Part shown: piece by piece, positions 5,130-7,096 of the stretch
How positions within the stretch are numbered: the stretch's first letter is position 1
Layout: the number at the start of each line of letters is the position of its first letter
NCBI GenBank assembly: GCA_945869245.1
Contig: CAMBOY010000170.1
Coordinates: 1 to 7,096 of the forward strand
From: Hydrogenophaga intermedia
GTDB lineage: Bacteria > Pseudomonadota > Gammaproteobacteria > Burkholderiales > Burkholderiaceae_C
DNA length: 7,096 bases
Direction: 5' to 3'
Program-made: the position numbers and the translations under genes
The notes under the pieces: generated by a model
Told to the model about the DNA's origin: nothing
What the model saw: only the letters and a program-made list of their open reading frames with translations
The model's database searches: none

Positions 5130-6308
5130 ATGCAAGCCGTGACCGTGCTCGGAGCCACCGGATCCGTTGGCCAAAACACCCTTGACGTGTTGGCCCGGCA
5201 CCCCGACCGCTTTGAGGTGTTTGCCCTGAGCGCGTCCACCCAAGTGGACGCGATGTTCGCCTTGTGCGAACGCTTTCGGCCCCGCCACGCGGTGATGGCC
5301 CAGGGCGATGCCGCCGCCTTGCTGGCGGCGCGCGTGCGCCAAGCCGGTCTGCGCACCGAGGTGCACGCTGGGGAGCAGGCGCTGTGCGCGGTGAGTGAGC
5401 ACCCCGATGTGCAGGTGGTGATGGCCGCGATTGTGGGCGCTGCGGGTCTGGCCCCGGCGCTGGCGGCTGCCCGGGCTGGCAAAAAACTGCTGCTGGCCAA
5501 CAAAGAGGCGCTGGTGGTGGGGGGGCGCTTGTTCATGCAAGCGGTCGAGCAGGGTGGTGCCACCTTGTTGCCGATCGACAGCGAACACTCGGCCGTGTTC
5601 CAAAGCCTGCCCGACGACCGCAGCAGTTGGGACGCACGGGTGGAGAAAATTGTGTTGACCGCATCGGGTGGGCCGTTTCGCAGCCGCGATCCGCTCAGCT
5701 TGGCGCAGGTCACGCCCGATGAGGCTTGTGCCCACCCCAACTGGGTCATGGGGCGCAAGATTTCGGTCGATTCGGCCACCATGATGAACAAGGCGCTCGA
5801 GGTGATCGAGGCCTCGTACCTGTTTGGCATGCCGCCCGAGCGCATCGAGGTGGTGATCCATCCGCAAAGCGTCATCCATTCCATGGTGCAGTACCGCGAC
5901 ACCTCGGTGGTGGCGCAGTTGGGCACACCCGATATGCGGGTGCCCATTGCCTATGGTTTGTCTTGGCCCGAGCGCATGGCCTCTGGCGCCCAAGCTCTGG
6001 ATTTCCGCACCTTGGGCGCTCTCACGTTTGAGGTGCCCGATCGGGCGCGCTTCCCGGGGTTGTTCCTGTCCTGGGACGCCTTGCGCGGGCCGCAGGGCAC
6101 CACGGCGGTGCTCAACGCCGCCAATGAGGTGGCGGTGTCTGCCTTTTTGGATGGCCGTTTGCGGTTTGACCGCATCGCCCAAGTCAATGCCCACACCTTG
6201 GAGGCGGTGCAGCCTGGTGCCGTGGCCTCGGTGGCGGATTTGCTGGACCTCGACGCCCAGGCGCGCCGTTGCGCCGAGGCTGCTGTGGAACGTTGCCGCG
6301 CGGCGTGA
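5130..6308 (+). CDS. dxr: 1-deoxy-D-xylulose 5-phosphate reductoisomerase
   Basis: Dxr (IspC) rearranges and reduces DXP to 2-C-methyl-D-erythritol 4-phosphate with NADPH and a divalent metal, the committed step of the MEP isoprenoid pathway and the target of fosmidomycin. The product is 392 residues, as expected. Motifs in order: NADPH-binding GATGSVGQNTLDVL (8-21), LLANKEALVV (121-130), metal ligands D150 and E152 in IDSEHSAVFQ (149-158), ASGGPFR (178-184), PNWVMGRKISVDSATMMNK (203-221) with the likely third ligand E224, HPQSVIHSMVQY (244-255), GTPDMRVPIAYGLSWPER (265-282) and LNAANEVAV (328-336). All key residues appear intact. The ATG at 5130 has a modest purine-rich site (GGAAAG) about ten bases upstream. 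It supplies precursor for undecaprenyl phosphate, made by UppS, whose gene is missing next door. Confidence 0.98.
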   Translation: MQAVTVLGATGSVGQNTLDVLARHPDRFEVFALSASTQVDAMFALCERFRPRHAVMAQGDAAALLAARVRQAGLRTEVHAGEQALCAVSEHPDVQVVMAAIVGAAGLAPALAAARAGKKLLLANKEALVVGGRLFMQAVEQGGATLLPIDSEHSAVFQSLPDDRSSWDARVEKIVLTASGGPFRSRDPLSLAQVTPDEACAHPNWVMGRKISVDSATMMNKALEVIEASYLFGMPPERIEVVIHPQSVIHSMVQYRDTSVVAQLGTPDMRVPIAYGLSWPERMASGAQALDFRTLGALTFEVPDRARFPGLFLSWDALRGPQGTTAVLNAANEVAVSAFLDGRLRFDRIAQVNAHTLEAVQPGAVASVADLLDLDAQARRCAEAAVERCRAA

Positions 6309-6331
6309 GTCGTAGCCCTGTGTGATGGATC

Positions 6332-6345
6332 GCCAGGCGCCTGGC
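6332..6345. repeat. 14-bp perfect palindrome abutting the rseP ribosome binding site
   Basis: GCCAGGCGCCTGGC reads identically on both strands and ends one base before the AAGGAG ribosome binding site of rseP. On mRNA it would give only a five-pair stem with a GCGC loop, but as DNA it is a full two-fold symmetric site. It lies 23 bases after the dxr stop. It may be a protein-binding site, a small translational control hairpin, or chance. Confidence 0.45.
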
Positions 6346-6351
6346 AAGGAG
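6346..6351 (+). promoter_or_regulatory. Ribosome binding site fixing a GTG start for rseP
   Basis: AAGGAG is a full Shine-Dalgarno core. It is five bases from the in-frame GTG at 6357 and eight from the in-frame TTG at 6360. No ATG is available near the family N-terminus, so a non-ATG start is needed; GTG gives the familiar MLTVLAF beginning. Confidence 0.75.
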
Positions 6352-6356
6352 TTGCT

Positions 6357-7096
6357 GTGTTGACCGTGCTTGCCTTTGTATTCGCCTTGGGCTTGTTGAT
6401 TGCCTTTCACGAGTACGGCCATTACCGGGTCGCGGTGGCCTGCGGCGTCAAGGTGTTGCGCTTCTCTGTGGGCTTTGGTAAGCCCCTGTTGACTTGGACC
6501 AGTCCGCGCAGCGGCACCGTGTTTGTGTTGGCCGCACTCCCGCTGGGTGGTTATGTGCGCATGCTTGACGAACGCGAAGCGCCAGTGGCCAGCCACGAGA
6601 AACATTTGGCTTTCAACAACAAGTCGGTGCGCCAACGCGCCGCGATTGTCGCAGCCGGTCCATTGGCCAATTTGGGCCTGGCGGTGCTGCTGTACGCCTT
6701 GGTGAACTGGACCGGGCAAACCGCGCCGGTGGCGCGCATTGCCGCGCCGCAGCCCAGCACCGTGGCCGCCGATGCCGGGCTGCGCTCGGGCGATGTCATC
6801 ACCGAGATGCGCTGGGCCAGCGAATCGGTCGAGGTCCGCAGCATGGATGATGTGCGGTGGGCGCTGACCCAGGCCGCGCTCGACGGCGCCGACACGACCT
6901 TGTCGCTCAACCGCGCGGGCGCACCGGTGGATGTGGTCTTGCCCTTGAGCCGCCTACAAACCCGCGACGCCGACGCCCAGCTGTTTGCGCGCATTGGCCT
7001 GGGCGTGCCCTGGACCGAGCCGGTCATGGGTCAAGTGATGGACGGCGGGGCGGCGCAGCGCGCTGGTGTGTTGGCGGGAGACCGGGTGCTCTCGCT
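6357..7096 (+). CDS. rseP: RseP-type site-2 zinc metalloprotease, partial (C-terminus beyond right edge)
   Basis: RseP is an inner-membrane intramembrane protease that, after DegS, cuts the anti-sigma factor RseA to release sigma-E, and also clears signal-peptide remnants. The 246 visible codons contain the first transmembrane segment (about 3-17) running into the zinc motif HEYGH (18-22), the membrane-associated loop PLGGYVRML (62-70), the second transmembrane region with AAGPLANLGLAVLLYAL (99-115), a first periplasmic PDZ domain (about 120-200, with GLRSGDVI at 141-148) and the start of a second PDZ (from about 222, with RAGVLAGDRVLS at 235-246). The third transmembrane segment with the catalytic aspartate lies outside the window. 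The start is a GTG, chosen from its AAGGAG site and family fit. bamA would be expected next. Confidence 0.96.
   Translation, partial: MLTVLAFVFALGLLIAFHEYGHYRVAVACGVKVLRFSVGFGKPLLTWTSPRSGTVFVLAALPLGGYVRMLDEREAPVASHEKHLAFNNKSVRQRAAIVAAGPLANLGLAVLLYALVNWTGQTAPVARIAAPQPSTVAADAGLRSGDVITEMRWASESVEVRSMDDVRWALTQAALDGADTTLSLNRAGAPVDVVLPLSRLQTRDADAQLFARIGLGVPWTEPVMGQVMDGGAAQRAGVLAGDRVLS

Noticed and set aside
5007..6719. A 570-codon open frame on the minus strand across cdsA, dxr and rseP
   Set aside because: It is antisense to three well-supported genes and crosses their boundaries. Its composition is the histidine, arginine and glutamine-rich kind produced by reading GC-rich codons backwards, and it has no recognisable motif.
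1..7096. A novel defence, mobile or biosynthetic system
   Set aside because: Every coding stretch belongs to a known core family with its key motifs. Codon use and GC content look even across the window, and there are no integrase, transposase, tRNA, direct-repeat or CRISPR signatures.

Overview
This window is a conserved housekeeping region from a GC-rich betaproteobacterium. Protein features and gene order point to Burkholderiales, probably Comamonadaceae. That placement rests on recognising protein motifs and synteny, not on a database search. There is no mobile element, CRISPR array, tRNA or rRNA, and I see no convincing novel multi-gene system.

Layout: on the minus strand, bases 880 to 1 hold the N-terminal 293 codons of a bifunctional NAD(P)H-hydrate epimerase/dehydratase (nnr, YjeF family), cut by the window edge. 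It is divergent from a plus-strand run of seven genes: rpsB (ribosomal protein S2), tsf (EF-Ts), pyrH (UMP kinase), frr (ribosome recycling factor), cdsA (CDP-diacylglycerol synthase), dxr (DXP reductoisomerase) and rseP (site-2 protease, cut by the right edge). All seven are intact where visible.

The run joins translation (S2, EF-Ts, RRF), pyrimidine nucleotide supply (PyrH) and envelope biogenesis (phospholipid precursor, isoprenoid precursor, sigma-E stress protease). The last four genes are packed with gaps of 27, 36, 19 and 48 bases. The front of the cluster is looser: an extended -10 promoter at 889-897, a leader of about 155 bases before rpsB, an intrinsic terminator/attenuator plus a separate strong hairpin between rpsB and tsf, and three dyad symmetries between tsf and pyrH. 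Expression of the front genes may therefore be partly uncoupled.

The most notable departure from the usual proteobacterial order is that uppS (undecaprenyl diphosphate synthase), normally between frr and cdsA, is missing: only 36 bases separate those genes. The other points worth checking are RNA-level: the rpsB leader, the rpsB-tsf hairpin pair, the tsf-pyrH dyads, and a 14-bp palindrome touching the rseP ribosome binding site.
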